Of a stretch of DNA of 64,000 bases, positions 1-32,203 are shown piece after piece (the first letter of the stretch is position 1; each line of letters opens with the position of its first letter). Source of the stretch: Larus michahellis (Eukaryota > Chordata > Aves > Charadriiformes > Laridae); assembly GCF_964199755.1 (NCBI RefSeq), contig NC_133899.1:1612001-1676000 (forward strand), read 5' to 3'. Both the position numbers and the translations under genes were made by a program. Below the pieces are notes generated by a model that saw only the letters and a list, made by a program, of their open reading frames with translations, was not told where the DNA came from and ran no database searches.

Positions 1-22227
<22,227 letters not shown>

Positions 22228-22370
22228 GACCCGCCTGGAGGCCTCCGAAGGGCGGCGGTGGCGGCTAGCGAGCGCCGAGGGACCGCTGAGGGGAGGGCCG
22301 CGCCGGCGGGACGCCGCGCTGGGAGCCGGAGGCCTCAGCGGCGACGGAAGTACTGGGTGAAGAGCGAGCG

Positions 22371-22424
22371 GCCATCTTGGAAAAGGGCCAGCCGCGGCGG
22401 GGCTGCCATGCCTCAAGATGGCGG
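22371..22424. promoter_or_regulatory. Pair of opposed YY1-like motifs
   Basis: GCCATCTTGG at 22371-22380 reads CCAAGATGGC on the minus strand, and AAGATGGCGG is at 22415-22424 on the plus strand. YY1 sites just downstream of start sites are typically oriented with transcription, so the first fits SPG7 and the second would fit a start on the other strand. Confidence 0.6.
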
Positions 22425-22488
22425 GCGCAACCGTTGGCCCCGCCCCCGGCTGCGGTTCCGCGCGGGGGCTGCCGGGCCGGCCCGCCCG

Positions 22489-22502
22489 GTTGCCTCGGCA
22501 AC
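22489..22502. promoter_or_regulatory. Perfect palindromic RFX X-box
   Basis: GTTGCCTCGGCAAC has two perfect inverted GTTGCC half-sites with a 2-base spacer, the canonical RFX-family binding site. It lies about 260 bases upstream of the SPG7 start codon inside the CpG island. Confidence 0.65.
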
Positions 22503-22539
22503 GGGGAATCCCAGCCATCGGCCATCGCCGGGCCCGCTC

Positions 22540-22770
22540 CAGAGACCCGGCCCCGGGCCCCCGCAGCCCGGCCTCGGCCAGGCCCACGGCCCGCCCAGGC
22601 CAGATCCCCGCGGCCCGGCCCCGTCCCGTCACTCGGCTCTGCCTTGGCCAGGGCCCAGCCCGGCCCGGCCAGGATCCTCCCGCCTGGCCTCGGCCAGCCC
22701 CCTCCAGGGCAGGCCGCCCTCCGCAGACGAGGCCCAGGCCAAGGTCTGCCTAGCTGAGTGCCCTGGAGCC
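22540..22770. repeat. GC-rich imperfect repeat of CGGCC/GGCCAGG units
   Basis: Repeated variants of CGGCCAGG, CCCGGCCC and CTCGGCCAG recur irregularly on the plus strand at the upstream edge of the SPG7 island. It resembles a degenerate minisatellite. The open reading frames across it are a by-product of the composition. Confidence 0.5.
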
Positions 22771-22988
22771 CCCACCACCAGGCCTTGTCCGGTGCAGGCA
22801 GGTCCCTCAGCCCAGCCTTGACCAGGCTCGGATTTAGATTTTAGAACAAGCACCTAGAAGGAGCGAGCAGGGTCCTGCAGGCACAGGAGTGGTTGCGGCC
22901 ACCTGGCTTCACTGTGGAGGCACGGCTGGCAGGGAGAGCTGGCACTAGGGAAGCAGGCGGTGCAGAGTCTGGTGGTGTGAGTACACAA

Positions 22989-23870
22989 CTAGCCCCAGTC
23001 TGGGATTTTTATCATTTTAATGTCACGTCCCACATAATTGTAATGGCTGGGAAAAGAAGAAAGGAACAACCTCTGCAATCTTAGAGTCAACAGGGAGGAA
23101 AGAGACCAGCTCCCTCCCTTTGAAGCTGTTGCTGGGGAAGACTCCCCTTCTGATAAGGTATGAATTCGCTCTGATAGAAAACAGCATTTAGTATCTGCTG
23201 CTGAGCATGATGGATTAACAACTATGCTCAGAAATAAAATGAGTGAACAAATATGTAGACATTTATATGTTTGCTCTCTGTCAGGCAGGCTAGCTGGCTC
23301 CTGTGAGCTACCTTCTGTTGAAAAGCCATTACAACGTGTTTGACAACTCACAGTAGCCAAGCTACAATGCGGCTGATAGTCTGCTTTTAAAATTGTTCTG
23401 TTGGTGCATGTGTGTGGTTCTAACTGTGGTGGAACCCCCCTTCCTGCAAGCACTACACCAGAGCACGTCAAGGTTATGAGTGGTGTTAAGTTCCCCATGT
23501 ACATATCACAGAGGTCATTGTATTTTAAGTCTCTGATCCTAAATCTTGTGTAATCTCTTCCTATTTTGCACTCGTTGTGCACAGCAGAGTGAGTGGGCTC
23601 GATGTCCTCTGCTGAGTATTTTTGTGGGTCAGGAAGGTATTTCAGAGCAAACATCACCTCCCTCCTGCCACAGTTACACCCTTGCTCGACTGAAATGAAT
23701 ATTCTGTTTGCCAGGCCTGTAGGTCTGATCTCTCCTGCCTGCTCCCTTTGATGTGCCTTCAAGACGTCATGTTTCTTTCTCCTCTCCTGTCTTGCTGACC
23801 AGGATGGTTTCCGCAGCTTTTTCTCCCTCCCTCCTGTCCATGTTTCTCCCCTCAGGTGGCTCCAAGGCAA
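22989..23870 (-). CDS. Unidentified 293-codon ORF, doubtful gene
   Basis: An uninterrupted ATG-to-stop frame of 882 bases in moderate-GC intergenic DNA upstream of SPG7 and on the same strand. The product would be about 293 residues, basic near the N-terminus (KKLRK, ERRKKH), with one hydrophobic stretch (ICSLILFLSIVV, about 205-220) and many cysteines. I recognise no domain or family in it. No splice signals, neighbours or repeats support it. A chance ORF is the simplest reading, though this length is uncommon outside GC-rich DNA; an exon of a bird-specific transcript or a decayed retroelement are other options. Confidence 0.15.
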   Translation of the reverse strand: MPWSHLRGETWTGGREKKLRKPSWSARQERRKKHDVLKAHQREQAGEIRPTGLANRIFISVEQGCNCGRREVMFALKYLPDPQKYSAEDIEPTHSAVHNECKIGRDYTRFRIRDLKYNDLCDMYMGNLTPLITLTCSGVVLAGRGVPPQLEPHTCTNRTILKADYQPHCSLATVSCQTRCNGFSTEGSSQEPASLPDREQTYKCLHICSLILFLSIVVNPSCSAADTKCCFLSERIHTLSEGESSPATASKGGSWSLSSLLTLRLQRLFLSSFPSHYNYVGRDIKMIKIPDWG

Positions 23871-23959
23871 CTTTTAGATACCATTACTGTTGTTAGTTCT
23901 CCTAACTTACCTGTCCTAAAGTATCTCAGGCATTCTTAAATGGGAGGTTGCAGGGCTAC

Positions 23960-24205
23960 ATAAAATAATAATAAATAATTATCTCCCTTCCCAGCAGGTC
24001 TGAATTAGCATCCTCTTTCTAGAAGAGTCTCTTAGGATGTTAATTGTCATCTGCCCCCTGGGATGTGTCTAAGTAAACCTTCTACCAGCAAGGACTATTA
24101 GCATGTTAATGTCCTCCTCACTCCTGGAAGTCTCTTTGTATCACTGGCTTAATCGTCAAACAGCTTAATTTACAGACACAAAATTAAACTGGTTGCAATT
24201 AATCC
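23960..24205. other. TAAT-rich block, enhancer candidate
   Basis: AT-rich sequence with repeated homeodomain-type cores, for example TTAATTGTC, GTTAATGTC, CTTAATCG, CTTAATTT and GCAATTAATCC, set in otherwise mixed sequence. Its texture resembles conserved non-coding elements, but conservation cannot be judged from one genome. Confidence 0.25.
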
Positions 24206-25024
24206 GTATTGGCTGGTCATAGCTTGCAGTGTTGCAGTGGGGATGTAACAGCTAGCTGTGGAGACACCAGTGGTTCCTCCACCCCACAGATCCCACCCAG
24301 CATGGCTGGAGAGGCCGAGCTACCCAGGGAGATGCTGTGTGGCCCACATTGCTACCCGCCTCCGCTCCATGCTGGCCACATGGGCTCTTCTCCTGGCATG
24401 CCTGCTGTCTGGAAAGAGAGGGTCATCTACACCTGCTCTGCCTACGGAGGAATCTCTCTCTCTCTTATCCTGGCCAGGACTGGAGGCTGCGAAACCCAAG
24501 GCTGGCCCCTTTGTGGCCGCAAGGAGCCCAGCTCTGATACGAGCACACACAAAGCCAGAGGCAAGATGGGTGCTGCAGAGCTGCAGTGGGGAGCGACAGC
24601 AGAAAAAGCTCTGGCTCAACACAAACATGGGCAAACACAAGCCCTCCCTCTGTGCCAGCCCATGCTCGACAGCCTGCTTGGCCGGGTGGCTGCCACAGAG
24701 ACAAGTGTCACAGCTTCACCCACCCTGCAGAGGGATCAGTGGCGGGAGGGGAGGGGGGGGCGGTATTTACGCTCTGGCTGTGTTTGGGGGAGAAAACGGC
24801 TCATTTGGAAATGCTGACTGATGGGGGAGGCTCCCTCCAGCATAGGCACAGAGCAGAGAGGTGTGGGATTTCCAGTGGGGAGACACGGGATAGAGAAACC
24901 ATGGCAAAGTGTGTCAGGAACCAAGGGGCTGTGGGGCCCCCCAGTGCCCCCAACCACTGCAGGGTACCAGTGCCATGCATGTCCCTACCTCCCCTTCACT
25001 CAAGCCACGTCACACCTTGCTTCC

Positions 25025-25270
25025 ATCCATTTTCTGATTAGACCTGTTGCTAATTAGGCCTGATCTATTTTGAAAGAGTTGCATCATTTAAGTAGAATTA
25101 TAGCCCGATTAGAAGCAAAGCAGTGCAGTTTGCTTAGACAGGACTTTATCAACTTCCGCCAGGCTGACCTGAGAGAGCGGGCCAAATGGGTTTCATTATG
25201 CCTACCTTACAGCTTTGTTCCAGCTTCAGTGAAGACAAACTTACACCCATTTAATGATGGAGGGCAACGA
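25025..25270. other. Second TAAT-rich block, enhancer candidate
   Basis: Includes TGCTAATTAGGCC, GATTAGAAGC and a CATTTAATGATGG segment, with low CpG and no repeat signature. A possible conserved non-coding element, called from texture only. Confidence 0.2.
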
Positions 25271-28094
25271 AAGCTGAACAGGTCCAAACTCCAGCACAGA
25301 TGACCACCCAGCTGAGCCTGGATGGGCTCACTGACTGCAAAAGCAGCGTTTCAGGTCTGTAGGGCAGCTGGGCTCTTGCTGCGATGCTCCCAGCCAGAAG
25401 ATGCAAGCCTCAATGTGACAAAACCATACTGAACTATGAGGACTGGTTATTTACAGACGCACCATGTAGCTGGAGTTGACGTGATTCCTGTTCCTGCTTT
25501 CACACTGTGCCTCAAAGGCAACCAGATGATAAAGCACCAGGAAGGAGGGCCAGGGGTCCTCGTTGGTGCCAACACAAAGTGGCGCCAGGAAGGAGAGTCA
25601 AGAGGTTTTGCCCTACGTGCAGCCAGCAACTGCCATGGCTGCACTGCAACTCTTGCGTGGGTGGCTCAGGCTGCGCTGCGTATGCGGAAGCGAGTGCTGT
25701 CCTCTCTGTGTGTGCAAGAGGTGACCTTGGGAAAGGTGGCTTCAGTCACTGCCCTTGGACTGGCAATATGCTCCTTTGGGAGTAAGCCAATATTCTGAGA
25801 AGACAGATATAACCTGATCCAGGCTTGGCCTTGCTGGGATGTGCTCCAGCCATGACATCACTCAGTAATGCCACGTGTATTTACTACTGGGGAAAGGTGC
25901 TGGATTGGAGTCTGAAATCCCTGGTTTATCTCCTGAGCAGGTTAGGAACAGGAAGCGGCATTAGCAGTCCCATTCTTGTATTTTTCAGGCCAAGAGAAAT
26001 CATTTTCCACAGCTAAAACAGCCCTCAGCTCTGCTATGTCTAACTTGCATCTCCTATTTCCATGCTCCCTGTAAGACAGTCTTGCCACCCTTGCTCTTGC
26101 CTCCCAAGTCTCAGGAAGCTCCTTGCAGGATCCAGGCTCCTTGCCATCAGCCTCCCAGCTTAGCTCAGACTAATTTCAACACAGCACTTTGCAAACCGAG
26201 TGAACGGATACCTGGAATCAGGTGGCCACTGCGCCATCCACAGACTTCACATCAATAATGAATCAAAGGATTAAATGTAGAGCTGAAGCTGCTTGAAGGC
26301 AGATGCAGACTTTTATTTAAAAGATGAAAAATTGCTCTGTTACCCACCTGGCAGTGTAAGCCAGGACTCCTCTGTGGCAGGACAAAGACGCACGGCTCGG
26401 TGCTGGCTAGGGGGCCCCAGAGCGTTTCAGCACCCTTCAGCAGTCTGCATCTCTGTCACGTACCAGATGGGTTTTTTTAGATGACTTCTTTGCAGATGAC
26501 AAGTCAAGGTCAAGGGATAGATGCTCCCCTTCAGTGTAGCAAGGCCAAGTATCCAGGAGAGCCTTAGGCTCAGGAAACAAAGGACATGCTTAAAAAACCC
26601 CACGTCTGTCCCTCAAGCACAGTGAAACTCCTCACCAGGGAAAGATCTGTTCAGCAGATAGTCTTTTTATATGACCCAGTCCAAAACCATCACACCTATT
26701 CCTCCAGGAGCAGCTCGGGATCACTGCAAGTTCCAGGGCTTCCTGCTGCCGCTGCCAGACCCACTTCCCAACCTGCTCCTCAGCGCACAGAGGACAGCGT
26801 GGCACTTAAACTGCTCCTCCCTGGGGGCAAGGAGGGCACCCCAGCCCCACAGTGAGGCAGCCGACAGGCTTAAGGCATAACTGGGACACAGTGCTGGGGT
26901 ACAAACTTCTATCTTTGAGTCACCTCTAATGACCAGAGAGTTTAACTAAGACACGGAGGTGACAGATGGCTATAGGCAGGGGATCACGGGGAATCAGCCA
27001 TACAGCAGCAGCGACTGAACCGTCTGCCAGTCATGGCTTAGGAATCGCTAGAAAAGCAAAGTAAACGCAGGCAAGAAGGAGCAATGCTCTGACAGAGTGA
27101 CATGGGTACCTCTCAGCTTAGCTTGCAGGGGTAGAGCAGGAGGAGGGAAATAGCTTGTTTGTGACTCAAAGGCCATGAATGAGCAGATTGCTCCATGGGA
27201 GTGCACTCCCTGGAGAGCTGCTGAAGCGTGCAGAGCTCGGGAGAAGCCCAGAAATCCATCTGTGTGCAGGAGGTAGCTGAAGTCATCTCCAAACCCCACA
27301 GACTGGAGGAGGTCAGTAAGCTCCAAGCGAGCAACTGTCACTCCACACCCCTGAAATCCATAAGCAGCCTAGAAACCTAAAGCCTGTCATTAGGAATCAT
27401 AAAAACAGTAATTAGACCAGGACTGTCACAAGTTCACGCCTAGAACGTCAATACGAGGCATTTACCCAGCAGCAGGGGACCACTACCCTCAGAAAGCATC
27501 CTCCTCTAGGGATGCAGAAGGCTTAAAGCTCCACGGACTTACTATTTGCATAGGCATAAGGTCCTGCAGGGACCCGTGTAAATAGACTTACTATCCACAA
27601 GAGCAGCTCAAAGCTTTGAGGGGTCCAAAAATACTGCTGCCTGTGCAGGCCAAGGGCATGGGGGCTAAATCAGCTCCTGGTTCTCTGGCTCTGCCTGTCC
27701 TGAGCTCCAGTGTGTGGTCCTGGTGCTTCGCTGGGCTGATGCTGGGACTCAGACGATTACGCAGTGGGCTGCATCGAGGAGTTAAACCTTCAGAAGAATG
27801 CTGGGTTTGGTATGAGTGAGCTGTTGCATTAGTTTAGCCTTAGTATTTAATCACATCTCATAGAGCTGTGAGCAACCACCTCCTTATAAAGCAGGCGAAA
27901 GGCCAGTCTTTTAGTTCTTAATGGCATCACAGGCAGAAGGCCTTGTTTTAAGTTGAAGATGTCCTTTAACAACAACAAAATAATATAAGGATGGCTTGAA
28001 AGTAGTTTTATTTAAGAAAAATGAGATTGTGTGAGATTGAGTTAGCGAGTTTTCTGCTGCAGTACCAAGAGCATCAGCTGTACTCCTTGCTGGC

Positions 28095-28126
28095 TTTCCA
28101 AATGGCTGCCTTTCTAAATGGCTGCT
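28095..28126. repeat. Two-copy 16-base imperfect tandem repeat
   Basis: TTTCCAAATGGCTGCC is followed directly by TTTCTAAATGGCTGCT, with two mismatches. It is a small local duplication. Confidence 0.7.
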
Positions 28127-31006
28127 TTGTTTGCCAAAACCATCTCTCTCCAGAATGTTAATAGATGACATCAATTAAAACATGAACCACACTTAAAGTA
28201 AAGGTTCTTCTAATCAAAGTTCTTATAAAGTTTTATTCTCTTGGCCTCTGTGATGTTGGCACTTGAATAGTCACACAGGGTTTACCCTGATGTGTGACTG
28301 TAGTAGTCATAAATCACACATTGTCTAATCTATTAAAAATAGTTTCCCGTCTTTACATCTCGGTAGGAGCTGAGTCAGCAGAGAACTGCACCCACGTTAA
28401 CACAGACCAGGTGTTTTTGCCCTTATGGTTGACATAATAGTTCCTTCCATCACGAGGCGGTTGCTATAGAGCTTCGAGGGGGCTCGGCTGAAGGGGAGAG
28501 ATGAATATGGTTACCCATAGGTTGCAAAAGCAGGTGAGTGGCTGACGCAGGTGCCATCTCCAGAGTTAGGACAGGGAAAGAGTAACAGAGCAAGGACCAA
28601 AGGTTCACGGAGCTCTTTCCCCAAAGTCAGTGTCCTTTTAGTTTGCTGTGACAGACAGAAATAGGCCTGAAAGCACATTCCCCAAGTGGCCTAATTTCTC
28701 TGCCCTCATGCAATGTTCTCTTTCCTCCTCAGCACCAGAGTATTTGTTTTATTTTAGGATTTGAGATCTCACAACCTTTAGTGAAGGATAAAGGTGCTCA
28801 ACAATTAGCTATAGTGGTGGGTTTTTTTTCCCAAGAAAGTATCGCAATTAAGTTGCAAGGAGCAAAAGCCATCCCAGGGTAACAAACCCAAGCAGATTAA
28901 ACATCCTCATCACAGAAGTCTCACCCAGAAAACCAGCAGAACAACCCCCAACTGAAATCATTCCTCCCCACACTCCCGCTGTTAGCTTTCTTTCACCAAG
29001 TACTTTTAACATCCTTCCCTGAAATAGGTTGATAGTCCACGCTGTTGTGTTCAAATAGAAAAAGGTCAGGATGACACAGAAAGGATTTAACTTCTACCCC
29101 AGCACTGGATCTTTGACCTGGATGACATTCAAGGCTGTCAAGGAAGCAGTTACAGCCAACTATATTTAGGAAATGAAAAAACATATTTCCCCTCTCATCT
29201 ACTCACTCAGAGGCACCAGCGAGGCAAACACTTATTTGCAGTGTTTTCAGTGAAGTGTGACAAGAAGCTTAATGGAAGGGAGGACAAAAAAAACCCCAAC
29301 AACCTTTCTTTTGACTGGTTTAGTAAGTCTTATGGAGGAGGAGGATGGGTAGAGATAAAAAGACTATGCCTAAGTAGAACACAGGACCAGCTTAACAGGC
29401 TCAGAATTAATCTCTCTCATGCTGTTATTTAACAGTGAAGTCAGACACGTGCTCCTGAGCCACTCCTTCATCATTACGGAGCCCAGCAAAGAGATTTTTC
29501 TTCCTGGGGGACTACTGGCATCCTCAGGACATGAGAACAATCCTTAAGGCTGCCAAATGTGTGACTCGAAGTGGAATTGCAAATGCCAAAAAAGCAATCA
29601 CAGTTATGGGCCACGCTCCTGGAAGAGCGGGGTTAAAAAACAGAACAATTACTGATGAGGTCACTGGTAGAAATTGTTTGAGAGCTGCTGCCTCAAGGGT
29701 TCCCCATCCTCGGCAACCAAAACAAAACGCAGTGACGCAGCTGTGCAGGTGGCTGCCACCCACACCAGGACACCTGGGCCACCCGGTCTGGGCGGGGAGC
29801 TATGCACGCGTCCCCATTTTGGACTTGCTGTGAAGATCTGCTCTGTAAACAAGATTCTTCCCTGGGGGATACCACAGCATTTGGTTTACCTGGATGACAC
29901 GAAGGGGCTCTGGCACTTAGATGCGTGGTACGAAATACAGATACACAACAAGCATTCCTGTTCCATAAAAAGGTTGCGCTGAGCTCAGGCATGGGCAGCT
30001 GTGCTTGAGTAATGGGATCTACCAGTACTTTTGGAGTTACCTTACTGCTCGAGAGCACATATGTAGCAGGTGGGAACGCAGCGACTGTGAGGAGGAGATA
30101 CCGCAGCCCCACCGGGGCTCAAGACACTGCTGCAGCCAAACAGCAGGACAGGAGCCGAGTCGTCACACGGCTGCCCGTCTGCACGGTGCGGTCCAGCATG
30201 CCCACACTTTCTTCTGTCGCTTCCACAAGCCCAGCGGGACAAAGGCTTATCCAGTCAGGACGACCATCCTTGTTTGGACAGGTTTGGTTGTTTAGATGAG
30301 ACCCTGTAAATAAAACCAGCACAAAAGCCTCTTGGCATTATGCAGTCAGCACTTGAAAGGATCAGAGAAAAACAACCAGGCACAACGAACACAGCTTGGT
30401 CAGGAGGAAGGTCCCGCTTGGGGCCAAGCAGAGGAGCCGCGCTTGGCGGCCTTCCCCCAGGACGGCGGGAGCCACACTCAACCCGCGGGTCCCCGGTACC
30501 CTCAGCTCCGGCCGGGGCATCCGGGGCTTGACCCGGGCGATCCCTGGCCACACAGAACGACGCTGTATGTAAATGACCACCGAGGGGAGCTTCTCATTAG
30601 CACAGCCTCTTATAGACAGGGAAAGGTCTGGGCATCGAGAACTTTTAAGGTGAACGCCGTTCTCAGCCCCAAAGCACGCAGCGGCTCGTAACGCCGAGCG
30701 AACGCCCGGTGTGTCCCGGCGGTAACATGTAACCGACCGCTGCCCCGCACCGCCCTGACCCCTGGAAACCACCGCCTTTCAGGGACAGGGACCGCGGGGC
30801 TCCCCGCCCGGCGGGGGGAGACAACCGGCGGGAGGGGGCACGACAGGACACGGGACTGACCCCGCACCACCCGCCGCCGCCGTCCTGTCAGAAGCCTCCG
30901 CTGGGCCCCGCGGCCGCTCAGCGGGCCCGGGGCGGGCGGCACGACGGCGGGCAGCCCTGTCCCGCTGCCGGTGGCGGAGCGGCGCCTCGGCGGACCCCAC
31001 ACGTAC

Positions 31007-31120
31007 CTCCGGGGCTGAGGGGAGCGGGACCAGGGCCGGGGAGGGGGGGGCGGCGACGGTAGAGAGACCAACCCGCCCCCCCACCGGGCTCGCCCCGGAA
31101 GCGCCGCCGCGCTCGTGACC
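31007..31120 (-). ncRNA. Possible first exon of a divergent antisense transcript
   Basis: On the minus strand CCGGAG|GTACGT (exon end 31007, donor 31006-31001) is a strong splice donor inside the CpG island, pointing away from the inferred ANKRD11 exon. The exon's start is a guess. Promoter-divergent spliced RNAs are common at such islands, but no acceptor or further exon was identified. Confidence 0.25.
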
Positions 31121-31133
31121 CCTGCAGAACCCG

Positions 31134-31363
31134 CCAATGGGCAGCCGCGCCGCCGGGACACGTCGGCCAATGGCGGCCGCCGCCCCTCAGCCCCGCCTCC
31201 CCGCTCTCGTCATGCCGAGCGCGCGGCGGGGGGGGCGCTGTGGCGTCGCGTTCGCCTCCCCCTCACCCCCCCCCCCCGCGCTTCCCCGCGGCGGCGGCGC
31301 GCTGACGTCGCGGCGGCGCTGGCCGTGTTCCTCCAATGGGGCGCGCCGACGCGGCGGGCCAAT
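31134..31363 (+). promoter_or_regulatory. Four CCAAT boxes (NF-Y sites)
   Basis: CCAAT occurs at 31134-31138, 31167-31171, 31333-31337 and 31359-31363. All are on the plus strand and each is followed by G or GG, as preferred by NF-Y. They come in two close pairs, 33 and 26 bases apart. The last lies roughly 60-100 bases before the expected start of exon 1. Confidence 0.7.
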
Positions 31364-31429
31364 GAGCGGCAGCGTCTCAGCGGTGGCCGATCGGGCGGGC
31401 GGGCGGCAGCGCTGGGAGCCGAGGCCGAG

Positions 31430-31660
31430 GCCGAGCGCGGCGGGGCCATGGAGCGGGCGGCCGGGAGGCGCCGCCGCCACTGCCCGCGCCCCCTCCGCTA
31501 ATACCGCTCCCCCCCCTAGCGTCCCTCCGCCGCCGCCCTTCAGCGCCGCCGTAGCCCCTTCACCCTTCCCCCGCCGCCTCCTCTATGCGGCGGGGCCGGC
31601 GGAGCCGCAGGCCTCGCTCCCCCGCGAGGCTGCCCTCGGCCCGCTGAGCCCGGAGCTCCG
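31430..31660 (+). other. ANKRD11: Inferred non-coding exon 1 of ANKRD11
   Basis: The 3' end is defined by CTCCG|GTAAGG at 31660/31661, a strong plus-strand donor within the CpG island. The 5' end is only estimated, from the position of the last CCAAT box. The sequence is GC-rich with a strong-context ATG at 31448 opening only a 17-codon frame. ANKRD11 encodes a large ankyrin-repeat chromatin regulator that interacts with HDAC3 and p160 coactivators; its coding exons would lie beyond the right edge. Confidence 0.55.
31448..31501 (+). other. Upstream ORF in the inferred 5' leader (17 codons)
   Basis: GGCCATGG gives a good Kozak context (G at -3 and +4). The frame encodes 17 residues, with an Arg-rich centre (GRRRRHC), and stops at TAA (31499-31501). 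If this exon is a 5' leader, the uORF would be expected to dampen translation of the main frame. It counts only if the start site lies upstream of 31448. Confidence 0.35.
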
Positions 31661-31800
31661 GTAAGGGGCGGCGGGGAGGGGGGAGGCGGAGGCTGCCGCG
31701 ACTTGGTGGGAGAGTAGAGGGGTCTGGGTGGGGTTGGGGTGGGGGGGAAGCAGGGGGGTGAGGGCAGAGGCGCCTAAAGAGGGTGCACCGGGAACAGCGC

Positions 31801-31821
31801 GGGGGGGGGGGGGGGGGGGGG
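31801..31821 (+). repeat. G21 homopolymer
   Basis: Twenty-one consecutive G, preceded by GCGC. Its length is likely to vary or be mis-sequenced. Confidence 0.9.
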
Positions 31822-32176
31822 CACGGGAGGAAAGCGCCGTACCGAGGGTTTTGTGGGGGGTGGTGAAGAAGGTCAGGGCCTGTTTAGAGCAAGAAAGGGC
31901 TGTTAGGGACTGGGGGAGGAGAGGGGAGAACACGGGGGTGTCCGTGGAAGGGCAGAAGGCCCGGGGGGGGGGTGGGCAGGGGGTGGGAAGGGGCTGCAGG
32001 AGGCTGGAGGGAGGCAGGGGCTGGCTGGGGTGAGGAGGGTTTGGGGAGGGTGGGGGGGAGCTGCAGAGAGAGCTCGGGGGGTGGTAAACATTTACGGATG
32101 GGGAGCCGTGGGGTGCATCACGGGGTGGGGGGAGCACGGGGCTCTGGGTCGAGGCCGCGGCGTGGGCCCGTCCGTT

Positions 32177-32203
32177 CCCCCCCCCCCCCCTTTTTTTTTT
32201 TTT
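32177..32203 (+). repeat. C14-T13 homopolymer junction
   Basis: Fourteen C followed by thirteen T, a pure pyrimidine tract. Confidence 0.9.

Larger units (their letters stand above)
22831..30400. other. Intergenic region between the two CpG islands
   Basis: About 7.6 kb of moderate-GC DNA without a gene I can support. It holds one long unexplained ORF on the minus strand (22989-23870), TAAT-rich blocks near 23960-24205 and 25025-25270, and a small imperfect tandem duplication at 28095-28126. Several overlapping ORFs at 24.2-25.0 kb occur in different frames on both strands and look like a GC effect. Confidence 0.75.
30400..31700. promoter_or_regulatory. ANKRD11: CpG island, inferred ANKRD11 promoter
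   Basis: A dense CpG island about 1.3 kb long without a TATA box. It has four plus-strand CCAAT boxes, an ETS-like CCGGAAGC (31095-31102), a CRE-like TGACGTCG (31303-31310) and GC boxes around 31390-31407. A clean plus-strand splice donor ends the presumed first exon at 31660. The ANKRD11 assignment is inference: in amniotes ANKRD11 lies head to head with SPG7, and its first exons are non-coding before a very long intron. Confidence 0.75.

Noticed and set aside
22228..22632. N-terminal extension of paraplegin from an upstream in-frame ATG
   Set aside because: The upstream frame is open only because of GC-rich composition, has no similarity to paraplegin, and the ATG at 22227 has a good context and gives a typical targeting peptide.
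24209..25041. Overlapping frames of 150-202 codons at 24.2-25.0 kb
   Set aside because: Three plus-strand and two minus-strand frames overlap in the same GC-richer DNA, with no recognisable domain or splice context.
26426..26442. REST/NRSF-like half-site TTCAGCACC
   Set aside because: Only the left half matches; the right half has about four mismatches to the consensus.
30600..30620. TATA-like TATAAGAGG on the minus strand
   Set aside because: No associated initiator, CCAAT box or snRNA-type elements were found, so it is probably chance.
30610..31170. 186-codon minus-strand frame in the ANKRD11 island
   Set aside because: Low-complexity Arg/Pro/Gly content. The strong minus-strand donor at 31006 would interrupt it, so a non-coding divergent exon is more plausible.
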